From: Siphonodentalium dalli
Lineage: Eukaryota; Mollusca; Scaphopoda; Gadilida; Siphonodentaliidae
Direction: 5' to 3'
Assembly: GCA_032622095.1 (NCBI GenBank)
Contig: CP136069.1
Coordinates: forward strand, 119,774,126 to 119,838,125
DNA length: 64,000 nt
The notes under the pieces are model-generated. The model had not been told where the DNA came from. It made no database searches and worked only from the letters and a program-made list of their open reading frames with translations. Below are positions 13,501 to 28,500 of the stretch, one piece after another (positions within the stretch are counted from its first letter, which is position 1; every line of letters starts with the position of its first letter). Made by a program: the position numbers and the translations under genes.

Positions 13501-16474
13501 GTTTCTTTGCTTTATTTAAAAATTTAGAGACACATACACCTCTCTATTCTGTTCTGTTGTTTAACTAATATGTCATATGACTTGATATTTTCAGGTAAAC
13601 TGCAACAATTGGGGGTGGGTCACAAAAAGTATGATATGTTGACAAGTTGTGTATTTGTGTATTTACGGTACTTCACATGTATCACAAACAAGATAAACTG
13701 TTGCTTGAATCACCATATACCCAATGAAATAGAGTAGTTACATTCACCAAACAATTTTAAAGAAACTGCACGAACAGCACTTTTGATCATCATTACATGC
13801 AACGAAGTGAGATCTCCTTCCCTAGTGCAAAAAATCTCTAGGTACGTAGTTCCATGAGGTGACTGGAACAGAACCTGAACATCCTGTTAATCAATGACTA
13901 CTGTCTAGCTATAGTAAACTTGCGGTTGCCCTCAATTAGGCAATTCATGGCTGCAAAGTTGTATCACCAATTTTTTTTATTAAAGATACTCAATCTGATT
14001 TGATGGCCCCATATCATCAGATTCCAACAACAACATCATTTTTTGAAATGCTGCTTCAGTTATCAGAATGGATTAATTGCCCAAAAATAATGCTAACCGC
14101 AATCAATCAGTAAATACCAGTTCCACATCCATGATGTGTTGCTTTTAATCTCACACAGAAACAAAGGTGACATATTTGACGTATTTTGTCAATTTTCAAC
14201 ATGCTATATTCAAAAAAATTTCAACAATCAGCAGGTGATGCTGGCAAATAAAAAACTAAAGTCAGCAATTCTTGACTGATCAGAATGTGTGTTTTAGATG
14301 CAAATATATATATATTTTACAGAAGTTTGTGCAACAGGAGAAAACCAAATAATAATTGTTTCTAGGTACCATGATAATTTTACAGAAGTTTGTGCAACAG
14401 GAGAAAACCAAATAATAATTGTTTCTAGGTACCATGAAAATTAGGATGATATTCAGACAAAAAAACTGAACCAAAATCTTAGCTGTTGGACTTTTACAGA
14501 GCCAACACGAGTCCATGTCATGAATTTCTGAATGTTATTTTTCTACATTGAACAGACTATATTTTTTTCCTGAAGAGATCAGATAAATCTCACATCTTGA
14601 TTCCTATTTGAGTCCATGATACTTGAACACAATGACTATAACTGGAATATGGACTTTCTTCATTTAAAATTGAAAATATAGATCTCATTTCTCCTGTTAC
14701 AAATTTCTGTGTCACTCCTGTTACCAATAGTATAACAAGGAAGATATGAGGACGTAAAGTAGCCTTCTCGAGGAACCTGCCACCAGAAGGAAGGTCACCA
14801 ATTTGGTAATCCAAACAAAAGTCGAAATAGTGGTGATTTGATATCATTTATGCATACCGGAGAGCATTAATGAACACAGGAGGCGAGTAGGTTAATTGTA
14901 AGTCACTCCATCATTTCTTTCATCATTTTCGATGTATCAGGAAGATGTTTTTCATATTCTAAAATGAGTCTTTTATGCAAAATATAAGTGTTTAATTTTC
15001 AAATCCAAATACATTTTTAGAAATTTGTCATTAACTGCCATATATGTCACTCCTGTTACTTTTTTGGTAACAGGAGTGACAGTAACAGGTGCAACAGATA
15101 TGTGCAATGAACATTTATTGCCAACAACACTTTGATTAGCCAGTTCTTGTCAATGAAGATCACCAAAGTCAGCAGTCATCACTTTTCATCACAAGAAGGA
15201 AATTTAATATAATCCATTTGGAAAAAAAATGAAGTAATATACGTTTTATATTTGTTGTTTGATATCTTGCAAGCCCCCCCCCCTCCCCCATTCAGGCCAT
15301 GGTCAACTTCATTAAATTTGCCACATATAAAATATCAGAAATTGATAGCACAGTTCTGTTCAAAATAAAGACCACAAATTGAAGTCTTGTGTTATACAGC
15401 TTCTAGCTATGTCTTAATGGAAAACGTCACATTACATGTGACCTACTAGTATTGAAGAGTCAAATGGATACGAATGATTTGGTATTCCGGTTTGATTCAA
15501 AATAAGATTTTATACTATATTTCCAACAAGAGTCACATCAGAGATGCAGAGACTAGTCTTGGTGGCTACAGCAAATCTTTTGATATGTATTCCAAGTTAT
15601 CCCACCAACAAGCAAAACAGTTGCATACTTTTATAAAAAGTCTTAGCTCTCAATATAAATCAGACAGACCAATTTATACAGGGTGAATTGTGAAAACCCA
15701 AACCTATTCTTTATCTGAATCAGCCTATGAGTCCAATTGTATCCATCTGTTGATGCCCACCAGTCGAGTGCCAGCCAGAGTGTTGACCTTGCCAAACATG
15801 GTTTGAGTTTTTGCAGAAGATGATCACATAAAAAAGCAAGATTCTTGAGTAACATAACATTATTGTGTACCAAAATTCACTGTATATGGCCACATTGTGA
15901 AAACTAGGAGGGTCATTCCTGTTACCAAAATGTCACTCCTGTTACCAGTGCATATTTATATTTTGTTAAAAAAATACTCATCCAAAGAAAACAGTTATTA
16001 TTATATTGGGATTGGTACAAAATGTCGATACTTATGCAAATATGATCAACTTGGAACTCTTAAGTTCATGGCCTACAGAGTAATCAGTTTTGTACTTTTA
16101 TGCAATAAATGTGTGAGTTCACCCATGCTTATAGAGATTTTAAACATATTCGCTATCATGAGCTTATTCAAGCTCAATTATTTCCAAGAATTAACGAAAG
16201 GTAATAATAATAAATATATTTTAGTCGTATGAAATGACTGCTATTGGTGTAAGCTGATTGTTGTTTGTTATTAACAGGAGTGACATATTTTACTTCTTTG
16301 CTTGACTAAGTCATGTTGCCATGGCAATAGTAATGAAATTCAAGCGTGCCGAAGCAAACCCTAATTCATGGCAAGTCATCAGGATCAACATGGAAATGTT
16401 TTTTACTGTGAATTTGAACTTTGAATTTCGCGTAATGCAGTCTTCCAAATTTTACAGTTTTCAAATATTCACCC

Positions 16475-16533
<59 letters not shown>

Positions 16534-19500
16534 AATCAGATAAAGGTCCAAACAAAATGCATGGTTTTAATTTCACTGACCTTGTTTTGAGGCCTTTTGA
16601 ATATCCTGATTTATCTCATGTATAGTGCTTGGTATTCTTTTAGCTTGTATTATGGCATCTCCAATGTCTTTCTTCTTGATTTTGACTCTTTCTTGCACAT
16701 CATCAACCATGAATCTAGTCTCATTCACTAACTCTTTCGTGATGTTGACAAGCCTATAGATATCGCCTATAAAGCACATCAAAGAGAGGTCTCATGTTTC
16801 ATAAAACTTTGGCATTTTGTATATGGTACATGGCCTAAAATGGTCCTCACGTTTCGAATGACGGTGCTCAACCAGGGATGAAATTCATATGATATATTCG
16901 GTGATTGTTAAAAAACAAAGCACTGCTTGCTTTGGCAATAAAGAATTTATTTGAGTGACACTGTTTGTTTGAATAAAATCCAATATAATTCCTTGGTTTG
17001 TAGTACTTGCCACAATTTATCCTTACACCACATCACGTGGGAATCTTTTACTTCTCATGAAATCAAACCTCAAATCTAATAAGGCAAAATTTCACATCAA
17101 ATCAAACCTCCATAATAAAGATCAGCGACATCAGAATCAACAAGTTGATTTCATTGCAGATGAACGTGCATGCAAGTATTAGAACTGTCATGAGTAAATT
17201 AATTATAACAGCCACACACTGTTACTGTTTGATAGATTTTACTGGGAAAATTAATTTAATATAGAATTAGATTATATTTTATTTATGTCGCGATCTGGAC
17301 AGTGACATATATCGGACAACATAATGACAGTTCCAGCATGTAAATTGATAAATACAGAGTAGGCATGATAAATCTACTGATATATCGGTAATTCTGAGCG
17401 AGCTGACCAACGTGTTTACTATCATAAAAGATGCACTTATGGTTATCTCCCTTTTGTTCAGCCCAGATGATGGCAATGTTTCAAGGAATTTCGTATTAGA
17501 TATATAGTCGCAGGAGAATCATGTTGCAGGGGGGGGGGGGGGGTAAAAAATTGGACATTTTCAATGCAATTATATATCACTAGATTTTCCACTCTTTGTC
17601 CAGTACTTACTAGACAAAAAGTAATCCATATCAGAATGAAATTTCTTCATAGACTCATTCCTGTTGCTTGCATGATCCACCAATGCTGTAAGCTTCGCAT
17701 TGAAAGAAATCAGTTTCTTCTTGAAATCTGGGAAAAGACAATTTAATTGAAATCACATCACGAAGATTTGTAAGAGCAAACACATAATCTACTTCTGATC
17801 AAACATTTAAAACACGAGACTGCACCGTCGGTGCTGGCATACCCCCACAGTGCCAAATTTGAACTGACAAATTATGGGTGAGATATATCTGCTTGGATGG
17901 GGAAAAAAAATCCCAACATTTTCTCATAAACAAAGATAAAAAATGTAGAATGGAAAACAATTGAACACTCAATTGATTGCCATCATACTAGTGAACATCC
18001 ATACCAAATTTCATTGATATCCGTCAACCGGTGGTGGAGATACGGACAAAACAAATCTACAAAGATAAATAACTCTAGAACTGAAAATAGGAAACAAATG
18101 ATTGAACACTCAATAAAACAATTGAACACTCAATTGATTGCCCTCATAGTAGTGAATAGCCATACCAAATTTCATTGAGATTCCTCAACCGGTGGTGGAG
18201 ATATCTGCTCGGACAGACAAAAAAACAACATTTCCAGATAAACAAAGATGAATAACTCTAGAACAGAAAATTTGGAAAAAACGATTGAACACTCCGCTGA
18301 ATGCCCTCATAGTAGTGAACATCAATACCAAATTTCAATAATATTCGTCAACCGGTGGTGGAGATATCTGCTCGGACAGACCAAAAAAAAAACAATATTT
18401 CCATATAAACAAAGATGAATAACTCAAAAACAGAAAAACGATTGAACACCTTGAATGCCCTCATTGTAGTGAACATCTATACCAAATTTCATTGAGATTC
18501 GTCAACCAGTGGTGGAGATATCTGCTCGTACGAACAAAAAGAAAAGAGGAATAACTCTAAAACGATTGAACACTCATTGAATGCCCTCATAGTACTGTAA
18601 ATCCAATCCAAATTTCATTAAGATCCAACAACTGGTGTTTCAGATATCGGCCCAGACAGACGGACATATGGACGGACTGAAGGACGGAAGGAGTAAATCC
18701 AGTATACCCCATATTCTCTTCAAGAGTAGGGGCATAATTAGAAGAAACATGACCTGCACAATAATGCACAGAACAATTTAAAATGAAAACTAGCAATGTG
18801 CTATTCCAAAGGAACCAAGAACCAAGAACCATAGCGCATTTGGAGTAAATATTAATAAATATAGCCAAATTATTGTATTTTCAAGTTGAAAGAAAAAGAC
18901 TTTAATAGTGTGTGAGTATAAATATTGATGCTACCCCGCATAGCGGGCTAACATCACCAAATTCACCCTATGGGGACCTCATTCTGCTTACACCTCAGCC
19001 GAATGAGGTTCCCAGAGGGTGAATTTGGAAAACTAAATTCACCCTCTGGGGACCTCATTCTGCAAATGACAGATGCCAAACAAATTAAACCTACTTATCG
19101 ATAGACTTTGTTGCTGGCTCATGTATGTATGGTATGTACGTAAGTAAACTGTGAGATCAAGCCTTGAAATAGCGTGTCTGTCATTTGCAGAATGAGGTCC
19201 CCAGAGGGTGAATTTAGTGATGCTACCCCGCATAGCGGGCTAACATCACCAAATTCACCCTATGGGGACCTCATTCTGCTTACACCTCAGCAGAATGAGG
19301 TTCCCAGAGGGTGAATTTGGAAAACTAAATTCACCCTCTGGGGACCTCATTTTGCAAATGACAATGCACTATTTCAAGGCTTGTGTGAGATGTAAATACC
19401 AATTTAATTGACATGCATGGCTTGTAGTCATATGATATATCAAATAAACAAATAAGTTCTCTCTAGATTAACTTAAATACAAATACAAATACCTGAAATG

Positions 19501-22500
19501 TAATCCGGGTCAAGGCCAAGAGGAAGTGGATCAAAGTCAAGGTGAAAATTGTCAATCAGATATTTAGACAAGTTCCGTATATTGTCAAGCTGAAAGAGAT
19601 GACAAAGTACATTCAGGGTTCTAGAAGTCCAGTTACAACAACAACAACAAACATGTATTTTAACATGTATTTTAACTGATTCTCCCATTCAGTTATAAAA
19701 TTCTACTTTGAATGATCTAAGCTTCATCTAGAGGGGTGTTCAGGTAAAAAAAAACATATGACAGAAAAAACATAATACAAAAGCAGAATGATTCATATTC
19801 ATTGGTGGGAAATGTTCAGATAGGTCGTTTGTTGAACTTATTATCTGGATATTTCCAAAGGTAACTACTCATCAATGAGTATTTTACACTATTTTACCAG
19901 TTGCGACTCTGAGCATATCATATCATATCCCCAATAGCTGGGCACTCCAGAGCGCTGCAATATGATCGAGCCATAATGCGCTAATGAATTCATCTATGTG
20001 TTCTGGGTGGCTGCTAATTTGTGAACATGCTGGGTATGTCAACTCATTATTTGCCAATCTAATAACAATAAAAGTGAATATTAGTTCAAGGTCAGTATCG
20101 GGCCATATCTTCAATTATATCATCTCAAAATATTGGTCATTGAACACGGCTGCAACATTATCTAAAGAGCAAGTGGCCGACATTTTATTGTGATGTTTGT
20201 CTCAAAATACATAGACACTGGTGATACTGTCACATCAACAGACTTCATATACTATGTCAACATAAAGTTGGGAGTAAAGTGCTCCACTGTCATAAGCCGA
20301 ACAGTGCTAGGGAAATAGTATAGCACACTTGGCATATTGTTCAGGCATACCTCATCGGTGGTACTCATTTAGAGGCGGGAAGATAGCAAAGCAATTTTTC
20401 AAACAAATCATTTTAATTCTAATTGCTATCGTCAATGTTTATTGATATTTATTGATAAAATGATAGGCGCTGTAACAGTAATGTTTACATAAGAGCAGGT
20501 TCAGTACTCAACATTTAGTTAGTGGAGAGTGATCAATAATAAATTCAAGAACAAAGTAAATCTCTCTCTCCGGCTCCATGTTCGTCTCTAAATCATCAAA
20601 ACTATAAGAAATAAATCCGGTATCAAACGAGATGTATTCTTGATGGCTTTGTCTTCTTGAAGGCTTTTCTTGTTACAAACAATTTAAATTTGTATTATAC
20701 TCAAGAATATAAATATAAACCAAAACAGGTTTTGTAAAATAGGCTTGGAACCCTGAATACAACTTTAACCCTTTCATGAATGGAGATTCCTGAAATTTTG
20801 CGAAAACCCTGTGCCAATGCATTCTCTTATATATGCGAGTCTCCCATAGGAAGCCTCGCATATAAGAGAATACATTGACCTAACAATATTTAACTTGACC
20901 TTGTAAGCCAGTGTATTCTCTTATATGTGCGAGGCTCCATATTGGAGACTTGCATATACTACAGAATGCACTGGCACAGGATATTATTTAATGCTGCACC
21001 ATCACAGCTCCCGTATTGAAAGGGTTAATTATTTAAATCATCAGATGCTTAGATACAATGTTAACCTTTAATATTATGCTGATCATTAAATTGAGAGACT
21101 CGCATATTTAAGAGAATGCTCTGGCACAGGATATTTAATGCTCCAGCGCAGCTCCAGTCACGAAAGGGTTAAGGATAATAGAAACAGATGAGCTGCTGAT
21201 ACAATTTTGTATGGCATATAAACGATCTGTCTTCCAATTCCTTTTACTGTCAAATCTTCAAAGCAAATCAAATTTTTTATAATCACATTTTTTAGATTAT
21301 GGCTTAATATTATTGGAAAAAAATAGTGTTTACTTGCCTGAAGTCAAATGATATTTGAATTCAGGCTCTCCTCATGAGAAGATGGCCGAGAACATAAAAT
21401 TTTTGTTGTTTAGTTTTGGGGTTAAGAGCACTCACTTTTTCATAGAAAATATTTATCCTGGTAGTAATGGTGGATGCTGTATTGTTTGCTGTGTTAACTG
21501 CATTGACAATATCAGAGAATGCGGTAGCTGCGTTCATCCCCTGCATGGCAGGATATCTGACAAGCTCTCCATACAGTCTACAACATTGATTAAAATATCA
21601 TAGCTGTAAAAAAACAAAAGGTTGGAAAATGGGTGTGATACATACCACTACAAGCGCGATATTGCATAGTCGCTATATTCTATAGTCAGCAAAAGTCAAA
21701 TTATTACAATATCGCATAGCTGAAATATCTATGTGGATGGGCAGAAAGTTAAAACTTCAAGATAATCGATGGGTAACTAATGTAATAGAAGCTACAAACG
21801 TCATGTGATGTTAATTTGAAAGAACACCTGATGAAGATAACACCTGATGAATTTAATACAGTAATAATGCTCTAAGTAATCGACTTCTTAACCACAGCAG
21901 AATTATGGGTAACTTTTCAGGATTTAGTCAGAAATATGGCTTGTTGCCATTCATCGGAAAGCTCTCCCCGAGAGCTTTCCGATAAATGGCAACAAGCCGT
22001 ATTTCCGATTAAATCCTGAAAAGTTACCCATAATTCTGCTGTGGTTAAGAAGTCGATTACTTAGAGCATTACTGTAGTCCAAACAAACATTGAGTAACTC
22101 TTAGTATCGAAAATTATAATATTTGTGGACCTTTTTCTGAAAGCAGTCCAGAATTATAAAATGTCTTTGTGGACAATTAGATCCCTACATGTGTTCTCAT
22201 GGAGGTGGGCGCTGGTTTAACCCTTTCAGTGCTCTTTCCATCAATGAATCACATTATTATAATCAATAAATTTGAAAAATGATCAAGGAAATATGGGTTG
22301 ATACAAAAATCGGACTTGGCACTGAAAGAGTTTATGTGTCCAGCAAAGTTAACCAATCAGATTACGAAGGTCTAACAAGAGGCAGCACGATAATAAATAC
22401 TCACTTCTCCATTTGCTGTGCTCTGTCTCTAAGTTCTTTACTGTAAGTTGAGGCATTTTGGATGTGTGTGACATTCAGTGCTAAAAACTTCAGGAAGAAC

Positions 22501-25500
22501 TTTGAAAGGTATCTGACTTTCACTGTCATCTCCTCAACACCAACTTCTACTCGTGATAACAATTTATCGGCTGCCTGTAAGTAATTAATACATTCACTCC
22601 TGTATGCATTCTCTCATTCAGTGCCAAAATTAATGCAATTTATGAATATCCAGGAAAATTTAAAGGGACCCAACTGCCTGCATTATAACATAAAAGTCTG
22701 TAAAATGAACTATCATCAACAAGTACATTAAAAACATGATTGATTTTGTTCTTATTTTCACTATTACTAACTTTCCAATAATGAGATTTCGCAGATCAAA
22801 ACTATTGTTATGTAAATATTATTGTTATAATGGAATTACCGATAAAAGTCCAATTAGTCCAATAAGATACCAATTTAATCCAAACATATGGTAAACACTG
22901 GAAGAGGTCAAAAATATTCTGAAAATAATATTCAGACTAAAATATTTCAACTAATTACTGTAGTATGCTATCAGTCTAACAGTTTTGTTTGCATAACAAT
23001 GAGTTCAACATGCAATATTTTGTTATTGGAACTATCAATAATGAATATAAGAACTAAGTTTATCTATTTCTCCATGTTCTTCTTATAGAGGTGATGTTTT
23101 TACAAACTTCTATATTTTTTTACACATTTACCCACTGAAAGTGCATACCTTGGGTCCCTTTAAGCAAGTGCCAGAAATTATGATTATAATGATAAATAAT
23201 ATATTATAGGACTTAGCCAATTATTTGCTACAGGCCAAACACTAACCACTAGACAACCAGCTCCCATGTATTCTCCCCTGCACAGCTATTTGGGGCAGCA
23301 GTTTTATTTGGAACACAAGAGTACTTCGTTTCATAGTTATCACAAACTAACAAGCCAAAAATTGTGACCTTGATTGAGTATGTCAGTGGCATGGATCACC
23401 AAGCCTTGAAATAGTGCCTCGGTCATTTGCAGAATGAGGTCCCCAGAGGGTGAATTTAGTGATGCTACCCCGCATAGCAGGCTAGCATCACCAAATTCAC
23501 CCTCTGGGAACCTCATTCTGCTGAGGTGTAAGCAGAATGAGGTCCCCAGAGGGTGAATTTGGTGATGCTAGCCCGCTATTCGGGGTAGCATCACTAAATT
23601 CACCCTCTGTGTACCTCATTCTGCAAATGACAGACACACTATTTGAAGGCTTGTGGACCACCTTGATCAGTTAAACCCTTCAATCACTATTTATTCAAAT
23701 ATACATTTAGTATTCTCTGAAGGGGCTTATAATATTCATACCATTTGTTATCTTACATTTTATGTCAAAATAACAGGTGTAGTTGAATTTAAAAAACTAA
23801 AGTACCCAAAGATATTTGCTACCAATAAATCTCTAAACGGTTTAATATAAGGGCATAATTGATGGTAATAGAAAATATACATTTTTCATTTTTGTCCACG
23901 GACAATTGGAGAATTTACCAAATTGTTCAGTTAGTCCGTATATTCTTGGTGGGAGAAACTGCATGCCTACTCATCATATTTTCCATTTTTACCATCAAAT
24001 AGATACCCCCCCCCCCCAAAGGAAAGAGCCTCACCGTGTTACCTATCCGAGCCTGGTCTTTATAAAGTTTGGCAAGCTGGAGGAGACGTGGAAGTCCTTC
24101 AAACTGCTCCATCACATAACTGTGGCGCTCTTTGATTGGACCGACCAGGAGCTGCCGAGAATAAAGCGAAGTGTTTAAGCACTTGTAGTTCTTTAAATTT
24201 GTAAACATAAACGAGAGGCCGATCACGATCGGCAGATGTTAACCCATCCCTTGGCGATATTAAATTACTATGATCAGAATCATAAATGAGAGTTTTCTGA
24301 TGTTGAATTATAGAGTATACTGTTGTACTATTATAGACAAATGTACATAACACAAATTACTGGAATTTATGGGTCACTCGCATTTATATAAGAGAATGCA
24401 CTGGTACAGGATCTGTAATGCTGCACCACCACAGCCTTGGGTTAAATGTGAAAAGGTGACCTGGACATGGAATACTTGGGTTAAGAGAGTCCAATATAAG
24501 TTTACAATGATAATGTATCAAATTCTACCAACAACAGCCATCAAAATACGACACATCACTGCTAACCCATTAATATCAATTATATAGCAGAGCTGTCAAC
24601 AAATCACAGGCATTGTTTATGTTGAAGGCTGGCATCTCTGTTAAACCAATAACATGTATAATGACCTCAGACCATCTGTAGAGTGATATACTCAGCTGTG
24701 CAATGCAGCACATATGTTCTAGTCTACTGTTAATATCATGTGATGTGTATTGTTGAAACTTTTTTTTAAATTAGATACCAGAGCTTTCTTTATCTGCACA
24801 TTGGCATAAGAGACATCAGAAAATAATATAGCCTTATCAATAGCTAAGTAGTCCAAAGGCATGGGATGGAATTGGTGAATTGGGTTTAATGTCGCTCCAA
24901 ACAAAGTACATAACACAAGATTTTGGACCGATTAAAACCAAATATGGTGTGGTGACTCGGGGTATCCTTGGCAGAGTTATAATGGTGTTAGTTTTTCAAA
25001 TTTTGTTAACTTTAAAATTTTTGTTTTTTTTTATTATTTAAACAAAAAATATGTTATTATATATATATATATATATATATTTATTTTTTTTTTTTTTTTT
25101 TATTTTTAAATTGAGCAAGGAATTCAATCTAATTTTTTTTTTATTTTTAAGAGTGAATATTTTTTCAGTTAAAAATAGTCGGATCAAACCCATATTTGAA
25201 CTCGATCTGTCTTTTGTGCTGATAAATTCATATACAAAATTAGGTTCCGACAAACGAACGAACGACGAGTGGTCAATCCGGACATCGACACTATGTTTAC
25301 CATACTATTGTATGGGTAAACATAAAAAATACAGCACTCCAAAATGAACAAAATCAATAGTTGCATGAGAATCGAGTAGAATTAGAATCGAGTGGAATGA
25401 GAATCATGTGGAATGAGAATCGAGTGGAATGAGAATCGAGTTGACTGAGAATCGAGTGGATGAGAATCATGTTGAATGAGAATCGAGTGGAATGAGAATC

Positions 25501-28500
25501 GAGTGGAATGAGAATCCTGTGGAATGAGAATCATGTGGAATGAGAATCATGTGGAATGAGAATCGAGTGGAATGAGAATCATGTGGAATGAGAATCGAGT
25601 GGAATGAGAATCGAGTGGAATGAGAATCGAGTGGAATGAGAACCGAGTGGAATGAGAATCGAGTGGAATGAGAATCATGTGGAATGAGAATCGAGTGGAA
25701 TGAGAATCGAGTGGAATGAGAATCATGTGGAATGAGAATCATGTTGAATGAGAATCGAGTTGACTGAGAATCGAGTGGAATGAGAATCGAGTGGATGAGA
25801 ATCATGTTGAATGAGAATCGAGTGGAATGAGAATCGAGTGGAATGAGAATCCTGTGGAATGAGAATCATGTGGAATGAGAATCATGTGGAATGAGAATCG
25901 AGTGGAATGAGAATCGAGTGGAATGAGAATCATGTGGAATGAGAATCGAGTGGAATGAGAATCGAGTGGAATGAGAACCGAGTGGAATGAGAATCGAGTG
26001 GAATGAGAATCGAGTGGAATGAGAATCGAGTGGAATGAGAATCGAGTGGAATGAGAATCGAGTGGAATGAGAATCGAGTGGAATGAGAATCGAGTGGAAT
26101 GAGAATCGAGCGGATGAGAGTCATGTGGAATGAGAGTCATGTGGAATGAGAATCGAGTGGAATGTGAATCGAGTGGAATGAGAATCGAGTGGAATGAGAA
26201 TCGAGTGGAATGAGAATCATGTGGAATGAGAATCGAGTGGAATGAGAATCGAGTGGAATGAGAATCATGTGGAATGAGAAATCGAGTGGAATGAGAAATA
26301 GAGTGGAATGAGAATCGAGTGGAATGAAAATCGAGTGGATGAGAATCATGTGGAATGAGAATCGAGTGGAATGAGAATCGAGTGGAATGAGAATCGAGTG
26401 GAATGAGAATCGAGTGGAATGAGAATCGAGTGGAATGAGAATCGAGTGGAATGAGAATCGAGTGGAATGAGAATCGAGTGGAATGAGAGTCATGTGGATT
26501 GAGAATCGAGTGGAATGAGAATCGAGTGGAATGAGAATCGAGTGGAATGAGAATCGAGTGGAATGAGAATCGAGTGGAATGAGAATCGAGTGGAATGAGA
26601 ATCGAGTGGAATGAGAATCGAGTGGAATGAAAATCGAGTGGATGAGAATCATGTGGAATGAGAATCGAGTAGAATGAGAATCGAGTGGAATGAGAATCGA
26701 GTGGAATGAGAATCGAGTGGAATGAGAATCGAGTGGAATGAAAATCGAGTGGAATGAGAATCATGTGGAATGAGAATCGAGTGGAATGAGAATCGATTGG
26801 AATGAGAATCGAGTGGAATGAGAATCGAGTGGAATGAGAACCGAGTGGAATGAGAACCGAGTGGAATGAGAATCGAGTGGAATGAGAATCGAGTGGAATG
26901 AGAATCGAGTGGAATGAGAATCGAGTGGAATGAGAATCGAGTGGAATGAGAGTCATCTGGAATGAGAGTCATCTGGAATGAGAGTCATGTGGAATGAGTC
27001 AAGTGGAATGAGAATCGATTGGAATGAGAATCGTGTGGAATGAGTCATGTGGAATGAGAATCGAGTGGAATGAGAATCGAGTGGAATGAGAATCGTGTGG
27101 AATGAGAGTCATGTGGAATGAGAATCGAGTGGAATGAGAAATCGAGTGGAATGAGAATCGAGTGGAATGAGAATCATGTGGAATGAGAATCGAGTGGAAT
27201 GAGAATCGAGTGGAATGAGAATCGAGTGGAATGAGAATCGAGTGGAATGAGAATCGAGTGGAATGAGAATCGAGTGGACTGAGAATAGAGTGGAATGAGA
27301 ATCATGTGGAATGAGAATCGAGTGGAATGAGAATCGAGTGGAATGAGAATCGAGTGGAATGAGAATCGAGTGGAATGAGAATCGAGTGGAATGAGAATCA
27401 TGTGGAATGAGAATCATGTGGAATGAGAATCATGTGGAATGAGAATCGAGTGGAATGAGAATCAAGTGGAATGAGAATCGAGTGGAATGAGAATCAAGTG
27501 GAATGAGAATCATGTGGAATGAGAATCATGTGGAATGAGAATCGAGTGGAATGAGAATCGAGTGGAATGAGAATCGAGTGGAATGAGAATCATGTGGAAT
27601 GAGAATCGAGTGGAATGAGAATCATGTGGAATGAGAATCGAGTGGAATGAGAATCGAGTGGAATGAGAATCATGTGGAATGAGAATCGAGTGGAATGAGA
27701 ATCGAGTGGACTGAGAATCATGTGGAATGAGAATCGAGTGGAATGAGAATCGAGTGGAATGAGAATCATGTGGAATGAGAATCGAGTGGAATGAGAATCG
27801 AGTGGAATGAGAATCGAGTGGAATGAGAATCGAGTGGAATGAGAATCGAGTGGACTGAGAATAGAGTGGACTGAGAATCGAGTGGAATGAGAATCATGTG
27901 GAATGAGAATCGAGTGGAATGAAAATCGAGTGGAATGATAATCGTGTGGAATGATAATCGTGTGGAATGAAAATTGAGTGGAATGAGAATCGAGTGGAAT
28001 GAGAATCGAGTGGAATGAGAATCGAGTGGAATGAGAATTGAGTGGAATGAGAATCAAGACTATTTGTCAAGGCTGTCGACAGGGATCCCAATTTCACCTT
28101 ATATTTTCCTAGTATGCGCAGAAGTGCTCATCTTGAATTCACTCATATTAATAACTCACCTTGAATTCACTCATATTATTAACTCACCTTGAATTCACTC
28201 ATATTATTAACTCACTTTGAATTCACATATGCTAATAACACACCTTGAGTTCACTCATATTATTAATACACCTTGAATTCACATATGCTAATAACACACC
28301 TTGAATTCACTCTTATTAATAACTCACTTTGAAATCACCGATATTAAAGGCACGGATGGCCTTCATTATAGGTTCTAATTTAGAAATAACAGTTATTAAA
28401 GTGATGTGAAACACTCCGGTAGAGTAATCAAATAGAAATGGAGAATAATCTTGTTCAAAGTTGTATTTTTTACAAATAGTATATATCCAAATTGACAACA

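Larger units (their letters stand above)
13363..16580 (-). other. Intron between exons 18 and 19
   Basis: About 3.2 kb. Besides the 63-bp duplication, the GTCACTCCTGTTACC cluster and a TA microsatellite at its 5' end, no exon or element is recognisable. Confidence 0.65.

Noticed and set aside
21578-21604. Exon 15 starting at the strong TTTTTTTACAG acceptor
   Set aside because: All frames compatible with exon 14 or with the coil meet a stop; the later TAG acceptor fits.
24043-24151. Exon 13 ending at the earlier GTAACA donor
   Set aside because: It would leave in phase 1 and give a stop at once in exon 14.
25467-28097. Long minus-strand reading frames (up to 384 codons) with 16-residue repeats
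   Set aside because: They are produced by a 16-bp tandem repeat with no stop in any minus frame; all three frames are open, so there is no evidence for protein.
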